Below are positions 45,679-55,000 of a stretch of DNA of 64,000 bases, piece after piece. Source of the stretch: Pseudomonadota bacterium (GTDB lineage Bacteria > Pseudomonadota > Alphaproteobacteria > Rhizobiales > Devosiaceae); NCBI GenBank assembly GCA_023391095.1, contig JAEWBN010000006.1, positions 186,001-250,000 on the forward strand. The letters run 5' to 3'. The notes under the pieces are model-generated. The model worked only from the letters and a program-made list of their open reading frames with translations. It was not told the DNA's origin and did not search any database. The number at the start of each line of letters is the position of its first letter. Within the stretch, counting starts at the first letter, position 1. A program made the translations under genes and the position numbers.

Positions 45679-47463
45679 CTATTCTGCTGCGTTGCGCTGA
45701 GCGAGGCTGTCGCGGTCGAGGATGGCGGCGAGGACGCGGCTCAGTTCGGCCGCAGGGTCCGCCACCATTTCCTCCGCGCGCCAGGCGACGTGGTGGTCGG
45801 GTCGCACCAGCACGCAGCCGCTATCGGTAATTTCCCTGGCACGGGCCCACGACCCTTCAAGATCCGACAGGGCGCGGCGGGGGCCGATCACATGGGTGAC
45901 TAGGGGGATGCCAATGGCCTTGGCCACCTTCTCGGCGGCCTTGGCCCAGGCCTCCCCGGCGATGCCTGTCAGAATTGTGAAACGCCCCTTGCCGGTAAGG
46001 TCCAGGGTGGAGTGCTTTGCTCCATTGGCGTCAAACAGCCAGGCATGGGGCAGGCGCGCCCCCGGCCAGGTGGTCGGCTGGTAGTGTAGTTCGGCGTCGA
46101 GCTCAAAGCTCGGCTCCATTTGGCCGTCGGTGACGACGGCTTGGGACTTGTAGCGCTGGTTCATTTCGACGCCATGTGCGTCGAATTCGTATTTCTTGAA
46201 CGCGATCGCCTGGCGCAGGGCCTCGCGCTGGCGTTCGGCAGCTGGCGTTGCGTCGCAACGAGCGTTCATCGACGCCTTGATTTTGTCGATATCGGTGCCG
46301 CCGGTCATGCCCAGCGCTTCGAATATGGCGCCGGTTTCGCCGATCGACTGATTTGCCCGTGTAACGATCTGCCGGGCGATTGGCGCGCGCTCAACCGAAT
46401 AGGTGTCGAGCAGCCCCATGCCCGCCTCGCCCTTGACCACGGCGGCAAGTTTCCAAGCGAGGTTGAACCCGTCCTGAATGGAAGTATTGGAGCCAAGCCC
46501 GTTTGAAGGCGGATGGCGGTGCGCCGCATCCCCCATGATGAAAACGCGACCCTTCTGCATGTGGGTGGCGAACATGTTGTTGACGGTCCAGGTGTTGGCC
46601 GAGAGCAGTTCGATATCGAGGTTTGGATCGCCGACCAGTTGGCGGGCAACGCCGGTGGCGAAGTCGGCATCCACCACGGGAGCGGGCTGATTGATGTCGT
46701 AACCCCAGACGATCAGCCACTCGTTCCAGGGGCGGACCATGCGCACGAGGCCCATGCCGATGCCGCCGACGTCGGCGCCCGGCTGCAACACCCAGTAGAG
46801 CACAGAGGGCCGGTGCGCGACGTAGCGCGTGAGGTCGGCGCGGAAGTGAATGTTCATCGAGCCGCCGACGCCCATCTGCCCCTCAAAGGGCAGGCCGGCA
46901 TGTTCGGCGACCTTGGAGTTGCCGCCATCGGCACCGACCAGGAATTTCGAGCGGATCGTGATTTCCTTGCCCGTCAGACGGTCGAGGCAGGTCGTGGTCA
47001 CCCCTTCGGCGTCCTGCTCATGACGCAGATATTCCGTCGACATGCGGGCCTGCGAACCACGCGAACAGGCCGTCTTGAACAGAAGCGGCTCCATAAACGT
47101 CTGCGGCAGGTCGTTCATCTTGGTGGGCGAGGACAGGTCGTGCTCGGCTTTTGACAGCGGGTGATTGCCCCAGCTCTTCATGCGGCCGATTTCTTCCCCG
47201 GCCAGGCTTTCGCAGAAGATGTTCTCGCCCATCAGTTCCTGGTGGGTCGCGAACAAATATGCCTCTTCCTCGACCTCGCGGCCCATGTCGCGCAGCACTT
47301 CCATGGTGCGCTGGTTGGTGATGTGAGCGCGCGGCGTATTAGCCAGCCAGCGATAGCGGTTGATGACCAGGTTATCCACGCCATAGGTCGAGAGCAGGGC
47401 CGCAGTGGCCGAGCCGGCCGGGCCGGTTCCGATCACCAGTACGTCAGTGGTAATATCTGCCAT
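45679..47463 (-). CDS. FAD-dependent phenol monooxygenase, TfdB-like
   Basis: A 594-aa group A flavoprotein hydroxylase. DVLVIGTGPAGSATAALLSTYG binds FAD; TPRAHITNQRTMEVLRDMG, FLVGADGGNSKVAEHAGLP and VFIMGDAAHRHPPSNGLGSN complete the site, with a thioredoxin-like C-terminal domain. From memory it closely tracks 2,4-dichlorophenol 6-monooxygenase (TfdB). In a hydroxyquinol operon it more likely hydroxylates resorcinol or a related phenol to hydroxyquinol. Start at 47463 with GGGAGG upstream; livM ends 2 bp before. Confidence 0.9.
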   Translation of the reverse strand: MADITTDVLVIGTGPAGSATAALLSTYGVDNLVINRYRWLANTPRAHITNQRTMEVLRDMGREVEEEAYLFATHQELMGENIFCESLAGEEIGRMKSWGNHPLSKAEHDLSSPTKMNDLPQTFMEPLLFKTACSRGSQARMSTEYLRHEQDAEGVTTTCLDRLTGKEITIRSKFLVGADGGNSKVAEHAGLPFEGQMGVGGSMNIHFRADLTRYVAHRPSVLYWVLQPGADVGGIGMGLVRMVRPWNEWLIVWGYDINQPAPVVDADFATGVARQLVGDPNLDIELLSANTWTVNNMFATHMQKGRVFIMGDAAHRHPPSNGLGSNTSIQDGFNLAWKLAAVVKGEAGMGLLDTYSVERAPIARQIVTRANQSIGETGAIFEALGMTGGTDIDKIKASMNARCDATPAAERQREALRQAIAFKKYEFDAHGVEMNQRYKSQAVVTDGQMEPSFELDAELHYQPTTWPGARLPHAWLFDANGAKHSTLDLTGKGRFTILTGIAGEAWAKAAEKVAKAIGIPLVTHVIGPRRALSDLEGSWARAREITDSGCVLVRPDHHVAWRAEEMVADPAAELSRVLAAILDRDSLAQRNAAE

Positions 47464-47465
47464 GA

Positions 47466-48554
47466 TTATTCCTCCCTTGAGGGCGTTTTGGTCGAGAGCG
47501 GCCCACCCAGGAGGCGCCGCCGGATTGGGAAAAGCTGGATGCCGGTGCGGTCGGAGAAACTGCCCCATAGCCCGCGCGGCGCGAGCAGCATGACGCCTAT
47601 GCCGATGACACCCAGGATCATCAGGTACCAGGCGCCGTATTGCGCAAGCAGGGACTGGAGCAGGAAGAAGATCAGGACGCCGACGATGGGCCCTTCGATG
47701 GTGCCGATGCCCCCGATCACCACGATGAAGATGACGTAGGCCGTCCAGTCATTGAGCGAGAAGGCGGCGTCCGGAGAAATGCGCGCCTTCTGCATGTAGA
47801 TCAGCGCGCCGGTGAGCCCCGTGCCCAGGGCGGCCGTGAGGAACACGAACCATTTCACGCGCTGCGCGTCCACGCCGACGGACCGAGCCGCCTGCGGATT
47901 GTCACGGACGGCTGCCAGTCCCAGACCGCGCTTGGAGCGCAGCAACCAGTAGATGTCGCCGATGGTCACGATTGCGAGGACCAGCGCGAGCCAATAGGCG
48001 AGAATGTCCCGCGCCGCGGCGGCTCGCACATCGAACAGCGTGGCGATCTGCTCGGTGAACATGATGTTTTCCGTTGCATTGCGCGGCAGGGATGTACCTG
48101 TGCCGCCGCCAACGGCGCGCCACTGCGCGACGACGAGGCGTGCAACTTCTGCCAGCACCCATGTGCCGATGGCGAAGTATGCCCCTTGCAGGCGAAAGGC
48201 GAAGAAGCCGAACGGCACGGCCAGAACCAGCGCAGCCAGACCGCCCAGGACGATGGCCGGGACCGGGTCCAGTCCCCAGAGAATGACCGCCGCAAACAGG
48301 GCATAGGCGCCGATGCCAACGAAGGCCTGCTGACCGACCGAAACCAGCCCGCCATAGCCCGCCAGCAGGTTCCAGAATTGGGCAAGCGTCAGCATGGTCA
48401 GGATGAAAAACAGATCCTGGATCAGGCTTCGCGAGGCGAAGGCCGGCAATGCAAAGAGCCCGATGACAAGCACGATACCCACCAGCCCGGCGACCGTTGA
48501 GGTCCTCGTCCTGGTTTCGACGCGAAAGGTGGTTTCTGGCGCGGATATGGTCAT
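47466..48554 (-). CDS. livM: LivM-type ABC permease
   Basis: A 362-aa membrane protein with about ten helices. YGGLVSVGQQAFVGIGAYAL and LRSKRGLGLAAVRDNPQAARSVGVDAQRVKW, the loop that docks on the ATPases, identify the branched-chain amino-acid type permease (LivM). Within this operon it probably imports an aromatic acid or phenol precursor rather than amino acids. ATG at 48554 lies 9 bp after the livH stop. Confidence 0.9.
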   Translation of the reverse strand: MTISAPETTFRVETRTRTSTVAGLVGIVLVIGLFALPAFASRSLIQDLFFILTMLTLAQFWNLLAGYGGLVSVGQQAFVGIGAYALFAAVILWGLDPVPAIVLGGLAALVLAVPFGFFAFRLQGAYFAIGTWVLAEVARLVVAQWRAVGGGTGTSLPRNATENIMFTEQIATLFDVRAAAARDILAYWLALVLAIVTIGDIYWLLRSKRGLGLAAVRDNPQAARSVGVDAQRVKWFVFLTAALGTGLTGALIYMQKARISPDAAFSLNDWTAYVIFIVVIGGIGTIEGPIVGVLIFFLLQSLLAQYGAWYLMILGVIGIGVMLLAPRGLWGSFSDRTGIQLFPIRRRLLGGPLSTKTPSREE

Positions 48555-48562
48555 GACCGGCC

Positions 48563-49425
48563 TCAATCGAATGCGCGCGGAAACAGGCCGCGCGGCTTAA
48601 ACAGGAGGACAAGAAGGAAGGCAATGTGGCCGGAAAGGATCTGCCACTCAGGATTGATGGCCGCGCCGATGGTCTGAGCCAGGCCAATGATGACCCCGCC
48701 TGCCAGCGTGCCCCAGAGCGAACCCAGCCCGCCAATGATGACAGCCTCAAAGGCATAGATCAGTCGCGCCGGACCCACCGCCGGATCAAAGTTGGAGCGC
48801 ATGCCGAGATAAAGCGCGGCAATGGTCACGATCATCATGGCAATGCCGGTTGCCTGGGCAAACACGGCATTGGGCCGAATCCCCATCAGGCTGGCCGTCG
48901 TGGGATCGTCCGAGGTGGCGCGGAACGAGCGCCCGAGTGCGGTGCGATAGAAGACGTGGTTGAGGATCAGGATGACTGCGATAGCCGATCCGAAGGTCAG
49001 AAGCGGGAGGATGCCAACATTGATGCCGCCCAGATTGATCGACGCCACACCGACATCGCCCGTGGGCAGGCGCCGCGTATCGGCTGACGCGCCTTGGAGC
49101 AGCGCGTTCTGAATGACCACCGAATGCCGAAGGTTACCAGGAGGGGCGGAAGGATATCTTCGCCAAGGACCCGGTTCAGCACCACCTTTTGCAACGCGTA
49201 ACCAAGCCCGAACATGAGCGGCAGGGCAATCAGCGCTGCCACAAAGGGCGAAAGGCCGAGCAAGGAGACGATCAGGAGGATGAGATATGCGCCGAGCACG
49301 ATCAGATCACCATGGGCGAGATTGACCAAGCGCATGATCCCGAAAACAAGGCTGAGACCTGCGGCAAACAAGGCGTAGAGCCCGCCGAGGAGAATGCCCT
49401 GCACGATTGTGTCGATCCAGTTCAT
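48563..49425 (-). pseudogene. livH: LivH-type ABC permease, disrupted by a 1-nt frameshift
   Basis: The first part (from ATG 49425, MNWIDTIVQGILLGGLYALF ... PPLLVTFG) and the second part (VVIQNALLQGASADTRRLP ... LLFKPRGLFPRAFD) together make a full LivH of about 287 aa, but in different frames. On the minus strand the junction reads GGC AT TCG GTG GTC ATT: one base is missing after GGC AT, at 49124-49125. Without it the gene would read LVTFG(I/M)SVVIQNALL. Either a real inactivating deletion or a sequencing error; neighbours are intact. The ATG overlaps the livF stop. Confidence 0.85.
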
Positions 49426-50129
49426 GCGGCCGCTCCGAAATAGGCGCTGTGGATGGCGTCTCGGCTCAGGTTGGACGGCGTCCCGGACAGCGTCACCCTG
49501 CCCTCCATCATGCAGTAGACCCGGTCGGCCACCTTGAGGGCCTGACCGATATCCTGCTCGACGATGATCACGGCAGCACTACTCTCGCGGATACGGGGCA
49601 TGGCGTTGTAGATGTCGCGTATGACCACCGGCGCCAGACCCAGCGAAATCTCGTCGCAGAGCAGCACATCGGGATTGCTCATGAGTGCCCTGCCGATGGC
49701 CACCATCTGCTGCTGGCCACCCGAAAGCGCGGTGCCTGCATTGTTGCGGCGTTCCTTCAGAATGGGAAAAAGCTCGTAGATCGCCTCGAGCGTCCAGGCT
49801 CCGGAGCCTTTGCGCACATGCGCCCCGATGAGCAGGTTTTCCTCGACCGTGAGGGAAGGAAACAGCTTGCGCCCCTCCGGCACCATGGCAATGCCGCGCG
49901 TCATGACCGCATCAGCCGGCAAGGCGCCGATGGCCTCGCCGCGGTAACGGATCGCCTCCGGATCGTTGCGCAGCACGCCCGACAGGGAGCGCAGAAGCGT
50001 TGTCTTGCCCGCCCCATTGGCGCCGATGATTGCGACGCATTCGCCGGCATCAAGCGTAACATCGACGCCGAACAGCGCCTGGAACTGGCCGTAATGGGCG
50101 GTGAGCCCGTGTGTGGAGAGCAGTGCCAT
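49422..50129 (-). CDS. livF: LivF-type ABC ATPase
   Basis: A 235-aa ATPase: Walker A IIGANGAGKTTLLR, signature TALSGGQQQMVAIGRAL, Walker B VLLCDEISLGLAP, with IGALPADAVMTRGIAMVPEGRKLFPSLTVEENL typical of LivF. It powers the Liv-type importer. ATG at 50129 overlaps the livG stop by 3 bp, and its stop overlaps livH, so translation is coupled. Confidence 0.92.
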   Translation of the reverse strand: MALLSTHGLTAHYGQFQALFGVDVTLDAGECVAIIGANGAGKTTLLRSLSGVLRNDPEAIRYRGEAIGALPADAVMTRGIAMVPEGRKLFPSLTVEENLLIGAHVRKGSGAWTLEAIYELFPILKERRNNAGTALSGGQQQMVAIGRALMSNPDVLLCDEISLGLAPVVIRDIYNAMPRIRESSAAVIIVEQDIGQALKVADRVYCMMEGRVTLSGTPSNLSRDAIHSAYFGAAA

Positions 50130-50848
50130 CAGACTTCGATCCCCAGATAGATTTCGCGCACCTGCGGCCGGGCCATGATTTCCCCGGGCTCGCCCATCGC
50201 AATGACCTTGCCGAAGTCGAGCACCAGCAGCCGCTCGACGACCGAGGTCAGCGCATGCAGCACATGCTCGATCCAGATGATCGTCGTGCCACTGGCATGG
50301 ATGTCCTTGATGGTGCCGACCAGTTGACGGCATTCACCCTCGGTCAGGCCACCGGCGATCTCATCGAGCAGTAGCAGTTTCGGGTCGGTGGCCAGGGCGC
50401 GCGCCAATTCCAGCCGCTTGCGCTCAAGCAGGGAAAGGCTGTCTGCAACGGTATTGGCGCGATGAATGAGCCCGGTGCGGTCCAGTATATCGGCCGCGGC
50501 CATCTCGACGGCGCGCTCGCTCCTGCCCTGGCCGAAAGACCCCGCGACGAGGAGGTTTTCGAACACCGTCAACTTGCCGAAGGGCTGCGGGATCTGGAAC
50601 GAGCGGCCGATGCCATTGAGGCAACGCTGCATGGCGCTCTGGCGCGTCACGTCCTCGCCAAGGAAGTGAACCGTGCCACTGTCTGCGGCGATGTTGCCGG
50701 TGATCAGATTGAAAAGCGTCGACTTACCGGCGCCATTGGGGCCGATAATGCCCAAGGCTTCCCCTTCGCGCACCTGGAAGGTGATCGCATCGGCAACCTT
50801 CAAGGCGCCAAAACTCTTGCAGACGCTGTCGAGTGAAATGATGGACAT
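50129..50848 (-). CDS. livG: LivG-type ABC ATPase
   Basis: A 239-aa ATPase: Walker A IIGPNGAGKSTLFNLITG, FQIPQPFGKLTVFENLLVA, signature-region LSLLERKRLELARALATD, Walker B LLLLDEIAGGLTEGE. The signature is degenerate (SLLERK instead of LSGGQ), which is common in LivG partners. It starts 52 bp after the binding-protein gene. Confidence 0.92.
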   Translation of the reverse strand: MSIISLDSVCKSFGALKVADAITFQVREGEALGIIGPNGAGKSTLFNLITGNIAADSGTVHFLGEDVTRQSAMQRCLNGIGRSFQIPQPFGKLTVFENLLVAGSFGQGRSERAVEMAAADILDRTGLIHRANTVADSLSLLERKRLELARALATDPKLLLLDEIAGGLTEGECRQLVGTIKDIHASGTTIIWIEHVLHALTSVVERLLVLDFGKVIAMGEPGEIMARPQVREIYLGIEV

Positions 50849-50900
50849 GTGCAGCCCCTGAATGCCGGGCGCCCGCGGACGCCCGGCTGGATTGGGTGAG

Positions 50901-52175
50901 TCAGGAAATGGCTTCCATGGACCCGCCTGTGGGGATGTTCTCGTGGCCGGTATTGTCGACGATCACGAGGTCGTAGCCCCCGCCGTCGCGCTTGCGCCAC
51001 TGGCCGCCGACCAGCGGCGTCTTGCAGACATTAGTGGCGGCAAATGGCGGCACCCCTGCCCCGTCGAACTTCACCGGCCCAACAATGGTCTGCAGATCCG
51101 TTGCGGCGATGGCCTCGACCACGGCGTCGACATCACCAGCATCGCTGACGCGACCCATGACGTCGGCAGCCATTTCAAAGAGGGCATGCACGAAGCCGAT
51201 CGGCTGTGTCCACTGCTTGCCGGTCTCGGCAGTGTAGGTGTCCGCCAATTCCTTCGAGCTCATGCCATTGAGCGATGAGCTGAACGGATGGCTCGGCGAC
51301 CACCAGACCTCCGAGGACAGGTTGTGGCCGGTGTCTCCAAGGGCCTCCACCGCCTGTGGGAAGAGGATGGCCTTGCCGATGGACGCGGCCTTCGGGGTAA
51401 AGCCCTGCTGGCGCGCCTGGGTCCAGAAGGTTGTGAAGTCGGGCGGGATCGGCACGCCGGTGATGATGTCGGCATTGGCTTGACGGAAGGCGTTGATCTG
51501 GGCCGAGAAATCGTCGGTGAGGTTTTGGTAGCGGCCCGGATCGAACATCTGGAAGCCTTGTTCGGCCAGTGCGGGCGGGAAGCCGGTGTTCGGATCGCCC
51601 CAGGCATTGCCGTCCGCATCGTTCGGGAACAGGCCCCCAACGATCTTGTTGGTATCCAACTGTCCCCACATGTTGGTGAATACCGAGATGACGTCTTCGA
51701 GGCCCCAGAAGAAGTGGTAGGCATATTCGAACGGGCGCCAGCTCTCGGGGTCGGCAGGGTTGCCCTGCTGGCCGATAAACCACGGCTGCCACGGCGCCAT
51801 GGTCGAGATGAGGGGCACCCCTTCGGCTTCTGCCGTGGTGGTGACGGGATTGGTGGTTTCCGGGGTGGAAGCGACCATCATCAGGTCGACTTCGTCGTCG
51901 ATGATCAATTCCTGCGCCACTTCGGCGGCGCGGTTGGGATTGGACTGGCTGTCCTTGACGATGATCTCGAAATTGGCCGCGGCTTCGCTCTTGGCAAAGT
52001 TGGACAAAATGAAGTTGTCAGCTTCGGCGAATGCCGCCAGCGGACCGGACTGGGGACTGACATAGCCCACCCGGATCCGGGCGCCCTGGGCGATGGCCGG
52101 CATGGGGAAAGCGCCCGTCGCGGCGATGAGGCCGGTTGCGGCTGTGCCCTTGAGCAGATTGCGACGCGTAATCAT
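50901..52175 (-). CDS. Liv-type ABC substrate-binding protein, Tat-exported
   Basis: A 424-aa binding protein. The signal MITRRNLLKGTAATGLIAAT has the twin-arginine motif and ends at AIAQG. The fold begins RVGYVSPQSGPLAAFAEADNF and includes ELIIDDEVDLMMVASTPETTNPVTTTAEAEGVPLIST, typical of type I Leu/Ile/Val-like receptors (Peripla_BP_6). Its ligand is likely an aromatic growth substrate given the operon. An upstream start at 52193 is possible. Confidence 0.9.
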   Translation of the reverse strand: MITRRNLLKGTAATGLIAATGAFPMPAIAQGARIRVGYVSPQSGPLAAFAEADNFILSNFAKSEAAANFEIIVKDSQSNPNRAAEVAQELIIDDEVDLMMVASTPETTNPVTTTAEAEGVPLISTMAPWQPWFIGQQGNPADPESWRPFEYAYHFFWGLEDVISVFTNMWGQLDTNKIVGGLFPNDADGNAWGDPNTGFPPALAEQGFQMFDPGRYQNLTDDFSAQINAFRQANADIITGVPIPPDFTTFWTQARQQGFTPKAASIGKAILFPQAVEALGDTGHNLSSEVWWSPSHPFSSSLNGMSSKELADTYTAETGKQWTQPIGFVHALFEMAADVMGRVSDAGDVDAVVEAIAATDLQTIVGPVKFDGAGVPPFAATNVCKTPLVGGQWRKRDGGGYDLVIVDNTGHENIPTGGSMEAIS

Positions 52176-52215
52176 GATTGGTTCTCCTCCCAAAAATCAT
52201 GAGCCTTGCGGCTGT

Positions 52216-53289
52216 TCAGAATGCCGGCGGATCGCCCCTGAAGGCGGCCTCCAGCAAGGTGACGATGTCCTCCTTCGTCACCGGTTGCGGGTTCCAGTAG
52301 GGTTTGGATGTTGCCAGTTCGGCGGCTTTGCCGAGGTCTTCCTCGGGCATGCCGATCTCTTTTAGGGACAGTGGTGCACCGAGACGCTTGGCGAAGTCGT
52401 ACAGCGCGCGGCCGGGATTTGTGTTGCCGAAGATACGGCCGACGGGCTCCAGTTCCTTGCCGGCTGCGCGCGCGTTGAACGCCAGGGCATGGGGCAGGAT
52501 CACTGCATGCGTTTCGGCGTGCGGCAGATCAAAGGAGCCACCCAGGGTGTGGCAAAGCTTGTGATGGAGCGCCATTCCCACCTGCCCAAGCACCGTGCCA
52601 CAGAGCCAGGCGCCATAGAGCGTACGCCCTCGCGCTTCGAGGTCAGCCGGATTGGCCACAACCTTGTCGAGCGACTCGGCAAAGGCTTCCAGCCCTTCTA
52701 TGGCGACGAGCGTCGAAACCGGGTTGCGGTCGCGGGCGTAGAGGCCCTCGGCGGCATGGGCCATGGCGTTGAGAGCGCTGGTGACAGTCATGCCCACCGG
52801 CAGTGTCCTGACCAGTTCGGCGTCGTACAGAATGACCTCGGGCTGAACCCTGGCGTCGGTCAGAGTTGTCTTCACGCCATTTTCGGTCTGGCCGAGAATG
52901 TTCGTGGCCTCGGAACCGGCATAGGTGGTCGGCACCACGATCTGCGGCAGATCGGTGCGCAGGGCTATGGCTTTGCCGAGGCCGGTCGTCGATCCTCCAC
53001 CAATGGCCACAACGCAGTCTGCTCGAACGGACTGGGCATGGGCAACAGCCTCCTCGGTGACAGATGTCGGCGTATGCATCGTCGCGCGGGTAAAAACGCC
53101 AACCGCAAGGTCGCCGATTTCCTGGGCCAGTTCCATGGCCGTGTCCGCCTGGCGTGGCGTGGAGAGGACCAGCGCACGTTTGCAGCCGAGCCTGGCGATT
53201 TCCTCGCTTACTTGGCTGCGGATACCGGCACCGAAGCGTACACGTACCGAGGCGAACTGAGCGGCGAAATTGGACGTGAAATGGGACAT
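52216..53289 (-). CDS. maleylacetate reductase
   Basis: A 357-aa iron-type dehydrogenase. VVAIGGGSTTGLGKAIALRT binds NAD(P)H, IVVPTTYAGSEATNILGQTENG and GLYARDRNPVSTLVAIEGLEAF are characteristic of maleylacetate reductases, and LHHKLCHTLGGSFDLPHAETHAVILPH carries the metal-site histidines. It reduces maleylacetate to 3-oxoadipate. GGAGG precedes ATG 53289. It is the first gene of the leftward hydroxyquinol operon, divergent from a LysR regulator 92 bp away. Confidence 0.93.
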   Translation of the reverse strand: MSHFTSNFAAQFASVRVRFGAGIRSQVSEEIARLGCKRALVLSTPRQADTAMELAQEIGDLAVGVFTRATMHTPTSVTEEAVAHAQSVRADCVVAIGGGSTTGLGKAIALRTDLPQIVVPTTYAGSEATNILGQTENGVKTTLTDARVQPEVILYDAELVRTLPVGMTVTSALNAMAHAAEGLYARDRNPVSTLVAIEGLEAFAESLDKVVANPADLEARGRTLYGAWLCGTVLGQVGMALHHKLCHTLGGSFDLPHAETHAVILPHALAFNARAAGKELEPVGRIFGNTNPGRALYDFAKRLGAPLSLKEIGMPEEDLGKAAELATSKPYWNPQPVTKEDIVTLLEAAFRGDPPAF

Positions 53290-53364
53290 CAGAGCCTCCA
53301 TGCATTCGGCTGCGAGGCTAAACTGGCACAAGTAACATATCCGCTTGATCGGATTTCAGCACGG

Positions 53365-53383
53365 TAACATAACTTGATGTTAT
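53365..53383. promoter_or_regulatory. palindromic LysR operator overlapping the regulator start
   Basis: ATAAC-TTGAT-GTTAT is perfect at 53369-53383 and nests in TAACAT-AACTTG-ATGTTA (53365-53382). It ends inside the lysR ATG (53382), where binding would block the regulator's own expression and activate the divergent operon. Confidence 0.65.
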
Positions 53384-54332
53384 GAAGCTCGACCCTCGAC
53401 ATCTGGAAGTGCTTGCAGCTATCGTGGACAATGGCGGCCTTACAGAAGGCGCGCAGGCCATTGGCCGCGCTCAGCCGAGCGTGTCCAGAACGATTTCCAT
53501 GCTGGAGGCGCGAATAGGGGCGCCCCTGTTTGAAAAGAATAAGCGGCCCCTGGTGCCCACCGAGCTGTGCTTGGCTCTGGCCGGCGAGGGACGCAGAATT
53601 CTGGCCGCGGGCAATACGGCCTCCGCCATTGTGACGACCTTCCGGTCTGGCCATCGGGGCATGGTCCGGATCGGCGGAACCCCGGTGTTTATGGATGGGG
53701 TCATTTCCACCCTGATCGCGGAGTTTCAGCAGAACCATCCGCAGGTGCGGATCGAGCAGTCCTATGGCTACGCGCCTGAACTGATGGATCAGCTCGATGC
53801 GGGAACGCTGGACGTGGCCATCTGCCCGATGAATCCCGCCGCCGTGGCGCCGGGATTCCAGTTCGTCCCGGTGCTGCCGGGCCGCAACGTGATCGCCTGC
53901 GGCAGCCATCATCCACTGCTGCGCAAAGGCTCGCTGCGGCTGGCGGATATTGCGCCATACCCCTGGATCGCGCCGCCGGCGTCGAGCCCGCTGTACGAGG
54001 ACATGCGCCACATATTGCGCGACATCGGCGTGACCGATACCCGCATTTCCTTTTCGGGCGGCACACTGGCGTCGATGACCGCCATCCTCTCCAATTCCGA
54101 CGCCCTCACCATTCTGCCCTATTCGGTAGTTTTCATGGCGCGGCGCCAGCGGGTGCTGGCCGCGCTCTCCATTCGCATAGGGCACCCCGAGCGCATGCTG
54201 GGCATTCTCACAAAGGACGCCGATACGGCCAGTCCGACCGTAAGGCGCTTCCGGCGCTTCATCGATACCGAGTTCCGCAACCTGTCGCGCTTCATCCAGC
54301 AGCACGAGCAGAATACGCTCTGGAGGGATTGA
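53382..54332 (+). CDS. LysR-family regulator of the hydroxyquinol operon
   Basis: A 316-aa LysR protein. The HTH is LTEGAQAIGRAQPSVSRTIS in residues 19-38, followed by the linker helix and a co-inducer domain (VRIGGTPVFMDGVISTLIAEFQQNHPQVRI). It closely resembles the LysR at 56942 in length and sequence. It is divergent from the maleylacetate reductase operon and probably activates it in response to a ring metabolite. No Shine-Dalgarno is visible; the message may be leaderless. Confidence 0.9.
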   Translation: MKLDPRHLEVLAAIVDNGGLTEGAQAIGRAQPSVSRTISMLEARIGAPLFEKNKRPLVPTELCLALAGEGRRILAAGNTASAIVTTFRSGHRGMVRIGGTPVFMDGVISTLIAEFQQNHPQVRIEQSYGYAPELMDQLDAGTLDVAICPMNPAAVAPGFQFVPVLPGRNVIACGSHHPLLRKGSLRLADIAPYPWIAPPASSPLYEDMRHILRDIGVTDTRISFSGGTLASMTAILSNSDALTILPYSVVFMARRQRVLAALSIRIGHPERMLGILTKDADTASPTVRRFRRFIDTEFRNLSRFIQQHEQNTLWRD

Positions 54333-54343
54333 GGCGGCGGTTC

Positions 54344-55000
54344 TCATCGTCCGGCTCGCATCGCCGGAGGCTTTCCCGCCGCCAGGTCATCCAGGACGGC
54401 CTGCAGCATGGCGATCTCAGCGTCGCAGACTTCATGGCTTCGACCGGGAAAGACGTCGGCCCGGATCTGGAAGCCGCGCTGAGCGAGCATTCGGGCAGCG
54501 GACATCATGGCGTCGAGCGGAATCCAGGGGTCTGCATCGCTGCCACTCAGGTAAATGGGCAGGCCGGGTGGCGCCGCATCGGCACGGTCGCACTTCTCCG
54601 TACCCACGCGACAGCCGGTGAGCGCCACAAGCGCCTCCGGCAAGAATGCGCCGCGGCACACATATTCAATGGAAAGGCAGGCGCCCTGAGAAAACCCAGC
54701 GAGCAGCAGTGGGAGGCCGGGATAGTCGCGACGCAGGTCCGCGATTTCGTCTCCGAGCTGTGCCAGGGCCTCGCTGAGCTGCTCGCGCGTGGGCTTCGTC
54801 AGCGGATCGACCGCCTTGGCGTCATACCACGCGCCCCTTGGGGCGCGCGGCAGCGAGAAGGCCACATCGGCCAGGCGCAGCCGCGCCAGAATGTGGCTTT
54901 CCATCTCTTCGGGCGACTGGCCGCGGCCGTGGACGAGGACGCAAAGCGCCTTCGCCCCGGAGCCGCTGGCTCCCCGCCGCAACCCTGCCGCCCCGCTCAT
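54344..55000 (-). CDS. alpha/beta hydrolase (carboxylesterase/MhqD-like)
   Basis: A 218-aa serine hydrolase of the phospholipase/carboxylesterase type: ALCVLVHGRGQSPEEME (oxyanion), LLLAGFSQGACLSIEYV (nucleophile Ser in GFSQG), GSDADPWIPL (Asp) and GRSHEV (His). Together with the VOC dioxygenase upstream it recalls the Bacillus MhqD-MhqO pair that handles quinones and catechols. ATG at 55000 overlaps the dioxygenase stop (ATGA). Confidence 0.87.
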   Translation of the reverse strand: MSGAAGLRRGASGSGAKALCVLVHGRGQSPEEMESHILARLRLADVAFSLPRAPRGAWYDAKAVDPLTKPTREQLSEALAQLGDEIADLRRDYPGLPLLLAGFSQGACLSIEYVCRGAFLPEALVALTGCRVGTEKCDRADAAPPGLPIYLSGSDADPWIPLDAMMSAARMLAQRGFQIRADVFPGRSHEVCDAEIAMLQAVLDDLAAGKPPAMRAGR

